A DNA stretch of 64,000 nucleotides from Microbacterium flavescens (lineage in GTDB: Bacteria; Actinomycetota; Actinomycetes; Actinomycetales; Microbacteriaceae): the NCBI RefSeq assembly GCF_018588945.1, contig NZ_JAFIWA010000003.1, positions 248,001 through 312,000 on the forward strand, written 5' to 3'. Made by a program: the position numbers and the translations under genes. Below, in pieces: positions 9,474 to 17,639 of this stretch. Numbering within the stretch: the first letter of the stretch is position 1; every line of letters begins with the position of its first letter. Under the pieces are notes generated by a model. It was not told the origin of the DNA, did not search any database, and worked only from the letters and a program-made list of their open reading frames with translations.

Positions 9474-10847
9474 TCAGAGCGCGTGCAGCGGTTTGCCCGC
9501 GAGAGCGAGGAACGCCTCGCCGAGCGCTTCGCTCTGAGTGGGATGCGCGTGCACGAACGGAGCGATGTCCTCGGGGTGCGCCTCCCAGCCGACGGCGAGC
9601 TGCCCCTCGGTGATGAGTTCGCCCACGCGGTCACCGGCGAGGTGCACGCCGATCACGGGACCGTCCTTGACACGGACGACCTTGACGATGCCCCCGGTGC
9701 CGAGGATCTCGCTCTTGCCGTTGCCGGCGAGGTTGTACTCGTAAGCGACGACGCCGTCTGCGCCGTGGGCGTCGACGGCCTGCGCCTCCGTCAGTCCGAC
9801 CGACGCGACCTCGGGGTGGCTGTAGGTGACCTTGGGGATCTGCGTGTCGGGGATCACGACGGGGGACAGCCCCGCGATCTCCTCGGCCACGAAGATGCCC
9901 TGCTGGAAGCCGCGATGGGCGAGCTGCAGGCCGGGAACGATGTCGCCGACGGCCCACACGTGGGAGACGCCGGTGCGGAGCCGCTCGTCGGTGACGACGA
10001 AGCCGCGGTCCAGGGTGATGCCGGCCTCTTCGTATCCGAGTCCGGAAGTGGCCGGACCGCGCCCAACCGCGACCAGGAGGTACTCGGCCTCGAACGCCTT
10101 GCCGTCCTCGAGCGTCACGGTGACGCCGTCGGCCTTCTGCGTGACTCCCTGGAAGCGCACGCCGAGCGACGAGGCGATCCCGCGGCGCCGGAAGGCGCGC
10201 TCGAGGGCCTTGCTGAGTGCGACGTCCTCATTCGGCACGAGGTGGTCGAGCGCCTCGACGATCGTCACGTCCACACCGAAGGAGCGCCAGACGCTCGCGA
10301 ACTCGACGCCGATCACGCCGCCGCCGAGGATGACGACGCGCGCCGGGATCTCGTCGAGCTCGAGCGCGTGCTCGCTGGTGAGCACCCGGCCGCCGATCTC
10401 GAGACCGGGCAGGCTGCGGCTGTACGAGCCCGTCGCCAGCACGACGTCCGTGCCGCGGTACAGGTCGTCGCCCACACGGACGGCAGGACCCGCCTCAAGG
10501 CGGCCCTCGCCCGGGACGACGGTGATGCCGCGGGCCTTCACGAGCCCCTCGAGTCCCTTGTACTTCTTCGCGACGATGCCCTCGCGGTAGGCGCGGACCC
10601 CGGCCGGGTCGACCCCGTCGAAGGTGGCGCGGATGCCGATGGCCGAGGCATCCCGTGCTGTGTCCGCCACTTCCGCCGCGTGGAGCAGCGCCTTCGTGGG
10701 GATGCAGCCCCGGTGCAGACATGTGCCGCCCACCTTGTCCTTCTCGACGAGGGCGACGGACTTGCCGAGCTCGGCGGCGCGAAGGGCGGCTGCGTAGCCG
10801 CCGCTGCCGCCACCGAGGACGACGAGGTCGAAGGTGTGCTCGGTCAT
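9474..10847 (-). CDS. lpdA: Dihydrolipoamide dehydrogenase (E3)
   Basis: This flavoprotein reoxidises dihydrolipoamide on E2 and reduces NAD. The start is the ATG at 10847 (MTEHTFDLVVLGGGSGGYAA), giving 457 residues. The FAD-binding GGGSGG lies near residue 13. The redox disulfide GGTCLHRGCIPTK has Cys43 and Cys48. The NAD-binding glycine motif is VILGGGVIGVEFAS, and the catalytic HAHPTQSE sits near the C-terminus. The start codon overlaps the stop of pepA (ATGA), so the two are translationally coupled, and sucB follows. The chromosome may carry other copies elsewhere; this one clearly pairs with the adjacent E2. Confidence 0.96.
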   Translation of the reverse strand: MTEHTFDLVVLGGGSGGYAAALRAAELGKSVALVEKDKVGGTCLHRGCIPTKALLHAAEVADTARDASAIGIRATFDGVDPAGVRAYREGIVAKKYKGLEGLVKARGITVVPGEGRLEAGPAVRVGDDLYRGTDVVLATGSYSRSLPGLEIGGRVLTSEHALELDEIPARVVILGGGVIGVEFASVWRSFGVDVTIVEALDHLVPNEDVALSKALERAFRRRGIASSLGVRFQGVTQKADGVTVTLEDGKAFEAEYLLVAVGRGPATSGLGYEEAGITLDRGFVVTDERLRTGVSHVWAVGDIVPGLQLAHRGFQQGIFVAEEIAGLSPVVIPDTQIPKVTYSHPEVASVGLTEAQAVDAHGADGVVAYEYNLAGNGKSEILGTGGIVKVVRVKDGPVIGVHLAGDRVGELITEGQLAVGWEAHPEDIAPFVHAHPTQSEALGEAFLALAGKPLHAL

Positions 10848-12322
10848 CAGGACTCCTCTGTCGTGACGAAGCGGATCAGGCTGCGGACGGTGGCTGCCGT
10901 CGGCCCCTTGTCGGTGTAGCCGTAGCCGCCGCCCTTGTTCATGCCGACGCCGGCGATGTCGAGGTGCACCCACGGGATGCGCGGCGCGTCGGCCTCCTCA
11001 CCGGTGCGGCCGACGAAGTGGCGCAGGAAGAGCCCGGCGAACAGCGAACCGCCGGCGGGATCGCCGATCTTGGCGTTCTGGAGGTCGGCGATGGGGGAGT
11101 CCAGCTCGTCCACCATGTACGCGGGCAGGGGCAGCTGCCACGCCGGCTCGGACTCGGCGGCGGCCGCGGCGAGATAGGCGGCAACGGCCTCGTCGTCTCC
11201 CATGACTCCGACGTGGCGCGTGCCGAGGGCGATGGTGATCGCGCCGGTGAGGGTGGCGACGTCGACGATGACATCGGGATGCTCGCGACTGGCCGCGACC
11301 AGTCCGTCCGCGAGGACGAGGCGCCCTTCGGCGTCGGTGTTCAGCACCTCGACCGTCGTGCCGTCGAGCATGCGCAGCACGTCACCCGGGCGGGTCGCGC
11401 GGCCGGACGGCATGTTGTCGGCGACGCACAGCCAGGCGGTGGCCTTCACCGGAGCGCCGATCGTCGCGACGGCGCGGAGCACGGCGAGCGCCGTCGCGGC
11501 GCCGCACATGTCGTACTTCATCCCGACCATCGAGGCGGCCGGCTTGAGGGAGAGGCCGCCCGTGTCGAACGTGATGCCCTTGCCCACCAAGGCGACATGG
11601 CGGGTCGCACCCTCGGGTGCGTATTCGAGACGGATGAGACGTGGCGGCCGATCTGAGCCCTGCCCGACGCCCAGGATGCCGCCGTAGCCGCCCTCGCGCA
11701 GGGCGTCCTCGTCGAGCACCTCGACCGTGACGTCGAGTCCGTCGACGGCCTCGATCGCGCGCTCGGCGAAGTCGGCCGGGCCCAGCCACTCGGCGGGGAT
11801 CGAGACGAGGTCCTTGACGAGCGCGACGGCGTCGGCCGTCGCACTGATCGCCGCGAGCCTCTCGTCGTCGGCCGCGCTGGAACCGTGGACGACCACGCGC
11901 GACGCCCGCGCCTTCGGGGCCTCCGACTTGTACCCGTCGAAGCGGTAGCCGCCCAGGACGGCTCCTTCGGCCGAGGCCGTCCAGAGCGCCTCGTCGGCGA
12001 ACGGTGCCGCGACGGCGACCGTGGCGAATCCGGTCAGGGTGCGGATGGCGGCGCCGACCGCATCGCGGAGGGCCGCGGCATCCGGATTCGCGCCCGTGCC
12101 CACCACGGCCAGCGGCTTCGCGGTCGAGTCGGGTGCGTAGACACGCTGGAACGAGCCCGCCGAGCCGGTGAAGCCGGTCGCGGCCAGCGCGTCGCGCAGG
12201 CCGGGCCAGTCGCCGAGATCGGGGGAGTCTTCGGTGTCGAGTGGGGGAAGGGCGAGAAGGAGGACGTCTGCGTCGGACTCTCGGAGGGGGGCTTCGCTGT
12301 ACGCGAGGTCGGGAAACGACAT
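10847..12322 (-). CDS. pepA: Leucyl aminopeptidase, M17 family
   Basis: A cytoplasmic two-metal aminopeptidase that removes N-terminal residues from peptides. The 491 residues include the M17 signatures VGKGITFDTGGLSLKP (metal Lys and Asp) and NTDAEGRLVLADGL. An ATG three codons further upstream (12331) is possible. However, the TAGGAT box at 12330-12335 sits exactly seven bases before the 12322 ATG and would overlap the upstream one, so I prefer 12322. It is first in the pepA-lpdA-sucB group, and its stop overlaps the lpdA start. The association with lpdA is common in actinobacteria and need not mean a shared pathway. Confidence 0.95.
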   Translation of the reverse strand: MSFPDLAYSEAPLRESDADVLLLALPPLDTEDSPDLGDWPGLRDALAATGFTGSAGSFQRVYAPDSTAKPLAVVGTGANPDAAALRDAVGAAIRTLTGFATVAVAAPFADEALWTASAEGAVLGGYRFDGYKSEAPKARASRVVVHGSSAADDERLAAISATADAVALVKDLVSIPAEWLGPADFAERAIEAVDGLDVTVEVLDEDALREGGYGGILGVGQGSDRPPRLIRLEYAPEGATRHVALVGKGITFDTGGLSLKPAASMVGMKYDMCGAATALAVLRAVATIGAPVKATAWLCVADNMPSGRATRPGDVLRMLDGTTVEVLNTDAEGRLVLADGLVAASREHPDVIVDVATLTGAITIALGTRHVGVMGDDEAVAAYLAAAAAESEPAWQLPLPAYMVDELDSPIADLQNAKIGDPAGGSLFAGLFLRHFVGRTGEEADAPRIPWVHLDIAGVGMNKGGGYGYTDKGPTAATVRSLIRFVTTEES

Positions 12323-12329
12323 GGTCTCC

Positions 12330-12335
12330 ATCCTA
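12330..12335 (-). promoter_or_regulatory. Leaderless -10 box of pepA
   Basis: On the minus strand TAGGAT is followed by GGAGACC and the ATG at 12322. This box decides between two in-frame ATG starts. Confidence 0.5.
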
Positions 12336-12420
12336 GGTTTCGATACGTGCTCCTACGTCGCGCTACTCAACCCGGCGGTTTTCGATACGGCCGTCACGTC
12401 GAACCATTGAACCCCGGTGC
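12336..12420. repeat. Partial dispersed-repeat-like sequence
   Basis: The segment contains GGTTTCGATACG at about 12336, GCTACTCAACC, and a second TTTCGATACG near 12379. Sequences built from TTTCGATACG and CTACTCAACC recur as intergenic repeats in Microbacteriaceae genomes as I recall them. Only this degenerate copy is seen in the window. Confidence 0.4.
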
Positions 12421-12473
12421 GTTGTTCGCTCTGAGCGGGTGAGCGCCCGACCCCGGGCGTCGACGGCGCCTCG

Positions 12474-12479
12474 TAGCAT
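12474..12479 (+). promoter_or_regulatory. Leaderless -10 box of the PAC2 gene
   Basis: TAGCAT is followed by GGAGGC and the ATG at 12486. GGAGGC could also act as a ribosome site if transcription starts earlier. Confidence 0.45.
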
Positions 12480-12485
12480 GGAGGC

Positions 12486-13409
12486 ATGCCCCTGTCCGGT
12501 CCGCTGTTCGATCGTTCGGCTTCCGCGCCGCCCGTGCCGCGCGGCCTGCCCCTCGTGATCGCGTTGACCGGATTCACCGACGCGGGGAGCGCGGTCAGCC
12601 GCGTCGTCGACTATTTCCGCGACGATCTGGTCCCCGCGCCGCTCGCCGTCTTCTCGAACGACGTCCTGCTGGACTACCGGGCCCGGCGCCCGGTCATCTC
12701 CTTCGATCAGGACCACCTCACCGACTACCGGCCTCCGCGGCTGGAGCTCTCGTTCGCGCACGACGCCCTCGGCCAGCCGTTCCTGCTGCTCGCCGGCTAC
12801 GAGCCCGACTTCGGATGGGATGCCTTCGCGGCGGCGGTGCTCGCCTTCGTCGACGATTACGCGGTGTCCACGGTCACGTGGGTGCACGCTATCCCCATGC
12901 CCGTGCCGCACACCCGGCCGATCGGCACGACCGTGAGCGGCACCCGCGGCGAGCTCACCGAGGCGCACTCGGTGTGGCAGCCGCACACGCAGGTGCCCGC
13001 GACGGCCGGCCACCTCCTGGAGTACCGCCTGGCCGAAGCCGGCGTGCGGGTCGCCGGGTTCGTGCTGCTCATCCCTCATTACCTCGGCGACACCGAGTAC
13101 CCGGCCGCGGCGCTGGCCGCGCTCGACAGCTTGACCGTCGCCACCGGCCTCGTCTTCACCGGCGAGGAGCTGCGCGACGAGAACCGCGACTATCTGGCGA
13201 AGGTCGAAGATCAGGTCTCCGGCAGCGACGAGCTCTCCCGGATGGTCAAGGGCCTGGAGGAGCGGTACGACGCCTACATGGCCGGATCGACGCTCGCCAC
13301 GCCGATGATCCACACCGGAGACCTGCCCAGCGCCGATGAGCTCGCCGCCGAACTCGAGCGATTCCTGGCCAGCCGTCCCACCGGGGATGAGGACAAGCGC
13401 GGCGTCTGA
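12486..13409 (+). CDS. PAC2 family protein (proteasome-assembly-chaperone-like fold)
   Basis: This 307-residue cytoplasmic protein has the PAC2 pattern: ALTGFTDAGSAVSRVVDYF near residue 27, a DYRARRPVISFD segment, LAGYEPDFGWDAFA, an IPMPVPHTRP turn, and a long C-terminal helical tail with the EERYD element. Actinobacterial PAC2 proteins are thought to assist proteasome-type assembly or to be ancient relatives with unknown partners. No proteasome gene is in the window. It stands alone between pepA (divergent) and rpoD. Family membership is clear; the role is not. Confidence 0.85.
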   Translation: MPLSGPLFDRSASAPPVPRGLPLVIALTGFTDAGSAVSRVVDYFRDDLVPAPLAVFSNDVLLDYRARRPVISFDQDHLTDYRPPRLELSFAHDALGQPFLLLAGYEPDFGWDAFAAAVLAFVDDYAVSTVTWVHAIPMPVPHTRPIGTTVSGTRGELTEAHSVWQPHTQVPATAGHLLEYRLAEAGVRVAGFVLLIPHYLGDTEYPAAALAALDSLTVATGLVFTGEELRDENRDYLAKVEDQVSGSDELSRMVKGLEERYDAYMAGSTLATPMIHTGDLPSADELAAELERFLASRPTGDEDKRGV

Positions 13410-13630
13410 AGCGGAATGTCGGCGCGCTCCCGGTTGTTGTAACGGAGAGCGATCCGACGCGTCGGCACGAATGCTGGCGGCTCATCCCAAGTGTGCGATA
13501 CTGGATGCTCTGACCCGTTGTCAACTGGTTCCCCGAGGTGTTCTCGGCGGAGCGAGGACTTGACAAGGGTCTTACTAGTGTCCGAAATCTACCGGGGGCG
13601 TCGGCACACATTCCCGGTGAAAGGCGAAAC
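13410..13630 (+). other. Leader and promoter region of rpoD
   Basis: This is 221 bases with no convincing gene. It contains a 12-base perfect palindrome CCGACGCGTCGG (13454-13465), a GATACT box at 13497-13502, and a consensus-like TTGACA at 13560-13565 without a well-spaced -10. An AAAGGCG ribosome site precedes the GTG at 13631. I cannot decide which promoter is used. Confidence 0.3.
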
Positions 13631-15055
13631 GTGACCTCAGGCACGAACACCAAGGCCCGCTCGGCCGCGAAGGACACCGAGACGGACGAGACCACGGCGG
13701 CGGCGGCCGCGACGAAGGCGCCCGCGAAGGCCGCGTCGAAGAAGCCCGCTGCCAAGCCGAAGACGGCGACCAAGGCGGCGCCCAAGAGCGCCAAGGCCGC
13801 GCCGAAGAGCACCAAGGCTGCGCCCAAGAAGGCTGCCAAGAAGGGTGCCGCGTCCGACGAGGACCTCGCAGACGACGTCGAAGAGCTGGACGACGTCGAG
13901 ATCGTGGCCGACGTCGAACTGGACGAGGCGGTCGACGCCGAGACGCCGGCTCCTGCAGCGGCGCGCCGCGGCGCGAAGGCTGCCGCGGACGAGCCCGAGA
14001 CGGCTGCTGCGACCGAGGAAGAGGAGGAGGACGAGGAGAGCACCAAGCCGGCGTTCACCGAGCCCCTCCCGACCGGTGCGATCGTCATCACCTCGAGCGA
14101 CGAGGACGACGTCCCCGTCTACTCGACCCAGATCACCGGCGCGACGGCTGACCCCGTCAAGGACTACCTCAAGCAGATCGGCAAGGTGCCGCTCCTCAAC
14201 GCTGCCGAAGAGGTCGAGCTGGCGATGCGCATCGAGGCGGGCCTGTTCGCCGAGGAGAAGCTGTCGCACATGTCGCCGGCGGAGAAGTCCTCGCAGCTCG
14301 GTCTCGACCTGCAGTGGGTGGCCCGTGATGGTCAGCGTGCGAAGTCGCACCTCCTCGGCGCCAACCTCCGTCTGGTCGTCTCCCTGGCCAAGCGCTACAC
14401 CGGCCGCGGCATGCAGTTCCTGGACCTGATCCAGGAGGGCGACCTCGGTCTCATCCGCGCCGTCGAGAAGTTCGACTACACCAAGGGCTTCAAGTTCTCG
14501 ACCTACGCGACGTGGTGGATCCGCCAGGCGATCACTCGTGCGATGGCCGACCAGGCGCGCACGATCCGCATCCCCGTCCACATGGTCGAGGTCATCAACA
14601 AGCTCGCGCGCGTCCAGCGCCAGATGCTGCAGGATCTCGGTCGTGAGCCCACGCCGGAAGAGCTGAGCCGCGAACTCGACATGACCCCTGAGAAGGTCAT
14701 CGAAGTGCAGAAGTACGGCCGCGAGCCGATCTCGCTGCACACTCCGCTCGGCGAGGACGGCGACAGCGAGTTCGGCGACCTGATCGAGGACACCGAGGCG
14801 GTCGTGCCGGCCGACGCAGTGGGCTTCACGATGCTGCAGCGGCAGCTCGAGTCGCTTCTCGACTCGCTCTCCGAGCGCGAGGCGGGTGTGATCCGCATGC
14901 GCTTCGGCCTCGGCGACGGGCAGCCCAAGACGCTCGACCAGATCGGCGACACGTTCGGCGTGACGCGTGAGCGGATTCGTCAGATCGAATCCAAGACGAT
15001 GGCGAAGCTCCGTCACCCGAGCCGTTCGCAGTCGCTGCGGGACTACCTCGAGTGA
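13631..15055 (+). CDS. rpoD: Principal RNA polymerase sigma factor (RpoD/SigA/HrdB type)
   Basis: The start is the GTG at 13631 with an AAAGGCG site, giving 474 residues. The N-terminal 140 residues are a low-complexity extension: first Lys/Ala-rich with AAPK repeats, then strongly acidic, as in other actinobacterial housekeeping sigmas. Region 1.2 ([16 protein letters not shown]), region 2 ([17 protein letters not shown] and [17 protein letters not shown]), region 3 ([15 protein letters not shown]) and region 4 ([19 protein letters not shown]) are all complete. It should direct most transcription. The downstream CofE-like gene begins inside its last codons (GTGA overlap). Confidence 0.97.
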   Translation: MTSGTNTKARSAAKDTETDETTAAAAATKAPAKAASKKPAAKPKTATKAAPKSAKAAPKSTKAAPKKAAKKGAASDEDLADDVEELDDVEIVADVELDEAVDAETPAPAAARRGAKAAADEPETAAATEEEEEDEESTKPAFTEPLPTGAIVITSSDEDDVPVYSTQITGATADPVKDYLKQIGKVPLLNAAEEVELAMRIEAGLFAEEKLSHMSPAEKSSQLGLDLQWVARDGQRAKSHLLGANLRLVVSLAKRYTGRGMQFLDLIQEGDLGLIRAVEKFDYTKGFKFSTYATWWIRQAITRAMADQARTIRIPVHMVEVINKLARVQRQMLQDLGREPTPEELSRELDMTPEKVIEVQKYGREPISLHTPLGEDGDSEFGDLIEDTEAVVPADAVGFTMLQRQLESLLDSLSEREAGVIRMRFGLGDGQPKTLDQIGDTFGVTRERIRQIESKTMAKLRHPSRSQSLRDYLE

Positions 15056-15747
15056 GCGAGGCGAACGACGGCAAGGCGCTCACCGTCTCCGTCGAGGGCT
15101 CGTCGTATGCCCGCATCCCGATCCGCACGCGGGTCGTGATGCCGGGCGACGACCTCGACGGATTCGTGCGCGAGTACGCCGATGGTCTCGTCCGTGACGG
15201 CGACCTGCTGTTCGTGACCGAGAAGATCGTCGCGATCACGCAGGGCCGGTCGTACCTCGTCGAGGACATCAAGCCCCGCAAGCTGGCCCACTTCCTCTCG
15301 AAGTACGTCACCCGGACGCCCTACGGCATCGGCCTGGGCATGCCCGAGACGATGGAGATGGCCCTCCGCGAGTGCGGCACGCTGCGGATCCTCTTCGCCG
15401 CCACCGTCTCGGCGGTGACCAAGCTGTTCGGGCGCAAGGGCGACTTCTACCGCATCGCGGGCGACAAGGCACGGGCGATCGACGGGCCCACGAGCGGCAC
15501 GATCCCCCCGTACAACAAGGCCGTCGTGCTCGGGCCCGAGCGTCCGCGCGAGGTCGCCGCCCACCTGAAGTCGCTGCTCGGCGGCGTCCCCGAGGTGGCG
15601 GTCGTCGACATCAACGACCTCGGCGGCAACATCCTCGGCTCGACCGTCGACAAGGCGCAGGAGAAGCGGCTCATCGCGATCCTGCAGGACAACCCGCTCG
15701 GCCAAGGACACCAGTCCACGCCGCTCGGCATCATCCGCGCGGTCTGA
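15052..15747 (+). CDS. Coenzyme F420-0:L-glutamate ligase-like (CofE domain) protein
   Basis: 231 residues matching the CofE/F420-0 gamma-glutamyl ligase domain: [15 protein letters not shown] near the start, then [36 protein letters not shown] and [16 protein letters not shown]. CofE adds glutamate to F420-0 using GTP and a metal. No other F420 gene is in the window, so the true substrate is unknown. The GTG start overlaps the rpoD stop by four bases, which implies translational coupling to the main sigma factor. It ends at a long hairpin shared with the ATP-grasp gene. Confidence 0.8.
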   Translation: MSEANDGKALTVSVEGSSYARIPIRTRVVMPGDDLDGFVREYADGLVRDGDLLFVTEKIVAITQGRSYLVEDIKPRKLAHFLSKYVTRTPYGIGLGMPETMEMALRECGTLRILFAATVSAVTKLFGRKGDFYRIAGDKARAIDGPTSGTIPPYNKAVVLGPERPREVAAHLKSLLGGVPEVAVVDINDLGGNILGSTVDKAQEKRLIAILQDNPLGQGHQSTPLGIIRAV

Positions 15748-15760
15748 GCCGGCCGATCCA

Positions 15761-15802
15761 CGCAGAAGGCGCGGCACCCCTCGGGGTTCCGCGCCTTCTG
15801 CG
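15761..15802. terminator. Bidirectional hairpin terminator
   Basis: The arms 15761-15780 and 15783-15802 are complementary with a single mismatch (left arm begins CGCAGAAGGCGCGG). They lie between the convergent CofE-like and ATP-grasp genes. Confidence 0.75.
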
Positions 15803-15823
15803 CACGCGTGGTGCTCAGTCGAC

Positions 15824-16846
15824 TCAGAACCCGATCGCGGCGCGATAGCGGGGCTTGTGGCCGGTGCGGATGCCGGTCACGCTGGGCTTGTTCTCGTACA
15901 CACCGGCGCCCCAGTTGCCCTCCACGAGGACGGGACCGTCCGGCGTCACGACGATGTCCCAGCCGACGTACTGCACCTGCGGCACGACGCGGGCGACGCG
16001 GTCGACGAACGCCTTGACCTCGTCGATCATCGGCAGCTGGAAGTCTGCGATGACGAATCCGCTGTCGGGGTGCCGCTCGTGCACGTGGGCGTGCGAGTCG
16101 TAGCCGGGTCCGACCGCGTGGCCGTTCTCATCGAGCATCGTGTAGAACCCGCCGAACGTCATCTGGTCGCTCACCGCGCCGCGCCCGAACTTCTGCGCCA
16201 TCGCGAGGATGTGCGTCGTCTCGCCGTCGAAGAACGCGGTGACGCGCGTCGTGTTGACCGTTCCGGGGCAGACCGCTGCGAGATCGGGATGCTGGCGGAT
16301 GACCTCCTCCAGGAGGACCTCACCGCGTTCGAGCAGACCGCGGTGGAAAGCATCCCAGTCATTCACCTCGTCGGCGCGGTAGCGGTGGACACCCGTCCCG
16401 GCCTGGCCGACCGGCTCCTTCGTGACGATGGTTCCGTGGCGCTCGGTGAACGCGCGGACGGCGTCGGCGTTGCCCTCCTCGACGACCATCCAGTCGCGGT
16501 GGAGGTGCTCGCTGAAGACACGGTCGAACTCGACCTTGTCATGGAACATGTGGCGGTAGTCGGGGTGGTCGTACTTCTGCGACAGCTCGTTCGACACGGG
16601 GTGCGTCATGTACGTGGCGCGCTCGGCGCGGGTGAGGATCGCGAAGTCGTAGTCGACGTAGTCCTGGAATCCGACCTGGCGGAATCCTGCCGACCAGAGC
16701 ATGTCGACGAGCACGGCCGGTGTCCACTTGCCGTGCTGCTGCGCCGTCTCCTTCGCGCGGTCGACCACGGATCCGACGTCGATGCGGCGGGCGCGGGCGG
16801 CGAGATAGCGAAGGCGGGGCGCGAGGCCGAGGCCCTGAGAAGGCAT
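15824..16846 (-). CDS. ATP-grasp protein of the sugar-transfer-associated/glutamate-ligase-like family
   Basis: 340 residues starting at an ATG with GGAG upstream. The central part looks like an ATP-grasp fold: IVTKEPVGQAGTGVHR as the phosphate-binding loop, VLLEEVIRQHPDL, TVNTTRVTAFFDG, and VQYVGWDIVVTPDGPVLVEG with the metal-binding Asp and Glu/Asn near the end. This corresponds to the family named sugar-transfer-associated ATP-grasp or alpha-L-glutamate-ligase-related. Members are often found with cell-envelope genes. Here the gene is divergent from the split alanine racemase, with a shared -10 region, and convergent with a CofE-like ligase. The substrate is not known. Confidence 0.75.
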   Translation of the reverse strand: MPSQGLGLAPRLRYLAARARRIDVGSVVDRAKETAQQHGKWTPAVLVDMLWSAGFRQVGFQDYVDYDFAILTRAERATYMTHPVSNELSQKYDHPDYRHMFHDKVEFDRVFSEHLHRDWMVVEEGNADAVRAFTERHGTIVTKEPVGQAGTGVHRYRADEVNDWDAFHRGLLERGEVLLEEVIRQHPDLAAVCPGTVNTTRVTAFFDGETTHILAMAQKFGRGAVSDQMTFGGFYTMLDENGHAVGPGYDSHAHVHERHPDSGFVIADFQLPMIDEVKAFVDRVARVVPQVQYVGWDIVVTPDGPVLVEGNWGAGVYENKPSVTGIRTGHKPRYRAAIGF

Positions 16847-16880
16847 GCGTACTCCGGGGTGGGGTGCGGGGGGTCCCGGA

Positions 16881-16887
16881 TAGTCTA
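16881..16887. promoter_or_regulatory. Symmetric bidirectional -10 between the ATP-grasp gene and the split alanine racemase
   Basis: TAGTCTA reads as TAGTCT on the plus strand (16881-16886), six bases before the GTG at 16893. It also reads as TAGACT on the minus strand (16887-16882), upstream of the ATP-grasp gene. Both directions could use the same base pairs. Confidence 0.5.
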
Positions 16888-16892
16888 GAGGC

Positions 16893-17639
16893 GTGAGTTC
16901 GGCGAACCCTGGGCATGGCGCCGCTGCGTGGATCCATCAGCCGTCCAGCGCCCCGGTCGCCCGGGTCTCGGCATCCGCCATCGCGCACAACGCCTCGCTG
17001 GCCCTCGCTCGGGCGGCGGAGCGCACCTCCGCTGTCGCGGATCTGCGGGCGGATGCCTGGGGCCACGGCGCATCGGCCGTCGCGGCCGAGCTGCTCGCTG
17101 TCGGCGTCGATCGACTGGTCGTCGACGACGCGCCTGCTGCTCCCGTCCCTGGCGTCGCGGGAGCGGCGAGCGCGACCGCCGGCGCCGGCGGCGGCCTCGA
17201 CACCGCGACGCTGTACGGGCTTCCGAACGGAGCGCCCGGGGCCGTGCCCGCGATGCGCCTGAGCGGCACCGTCCTCGGGGTCAAGCCGCTGCGAGCCGGT
17301 GAGGGGGTGTCCTACGGCTACGTCTTCCGCGCGGTCGCCGACACGCGCGTGGCGCTGGTGACGGGCGGCTATGCGCAGGGCGTGGTGCGCGAACTGGGCA
17401 GCCGGGCGCGGGTCACGATCGGCGGCCGGTCGCACCCCGTGGTCGGACGCGTCGCGATGGACGTGTGCGTGGTGGATGTCGGCGATGCTCCGGTTCGCCG
17501 CGGCGACGAGGCCGTCTTCTTCGGCGACCCCGGCGCCGGCGAGCCCTCGATCGCCGAGTGGGTCGCCCTGACCGGCCTGCGGGCGGATGAGCTCGTCACC
17601 GCGGTCGGTCTCCGTGCGACGCGGGAGCACGTCGCATGA
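16893..17639 (+). CDS. Alanine racemase C-terminal-domain subunit with collapsed, PLP-lysine-less barrel
   Basis: 248 residues, against about 370 for a full alanine racemase. The N-terminal barrel is reduced to about 110 residues. The position equivalent to the PLP lysine is Arg52 (LRADAWGHG against the usual VKANAYGHG). The stretch that normally carries the barrel arginines and histidine is missing. The C-terminal beta domain is intact: GVSYGYVF with Tyr141 (catalytic Tyr265 in Geobacillus numbering), TGGYAQG with Tyr160 (Tyr284) and GRVAMD with Met189-Asp190 (Met312-Asp313). Alone it should not bind PLP. Its stop overlaps the next ATG (ATGA), so the two proteins are made together. I infer it supplies the tyrosine side of a composite active site. 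The start is a leaderless-type GTG. Confidence 0.85.
   Translation: MSSANPGHGAAAWIHQPSSAPVARVSASAIAHNASLALARAAERTSAVADLRADAWGHGASAVAAELLAVGVDRLVVDDAPAAPVPGVAGAASATAGAGGGLDTATLYGLPNGAPGAVPAMRLSGTVLGVKPLRAGEGVSYGYVFRAVADTRVALVTGGYAQGVVRELGSRARVTIGGRSHPVVGRVAMDVCVVDVGDAPVRRGDEAVFFGDPGAGEPSIAEWVALTGLRADELVTAVGLRATREHVA

Noticed and set aside
13637..15016. 459-codon minus-strand open frame opposite rpoD
   Set aside because: Antisense to the sigma factor. The Leu/Gly-rich part simply mirrors the Lys/Ala-rich extension.
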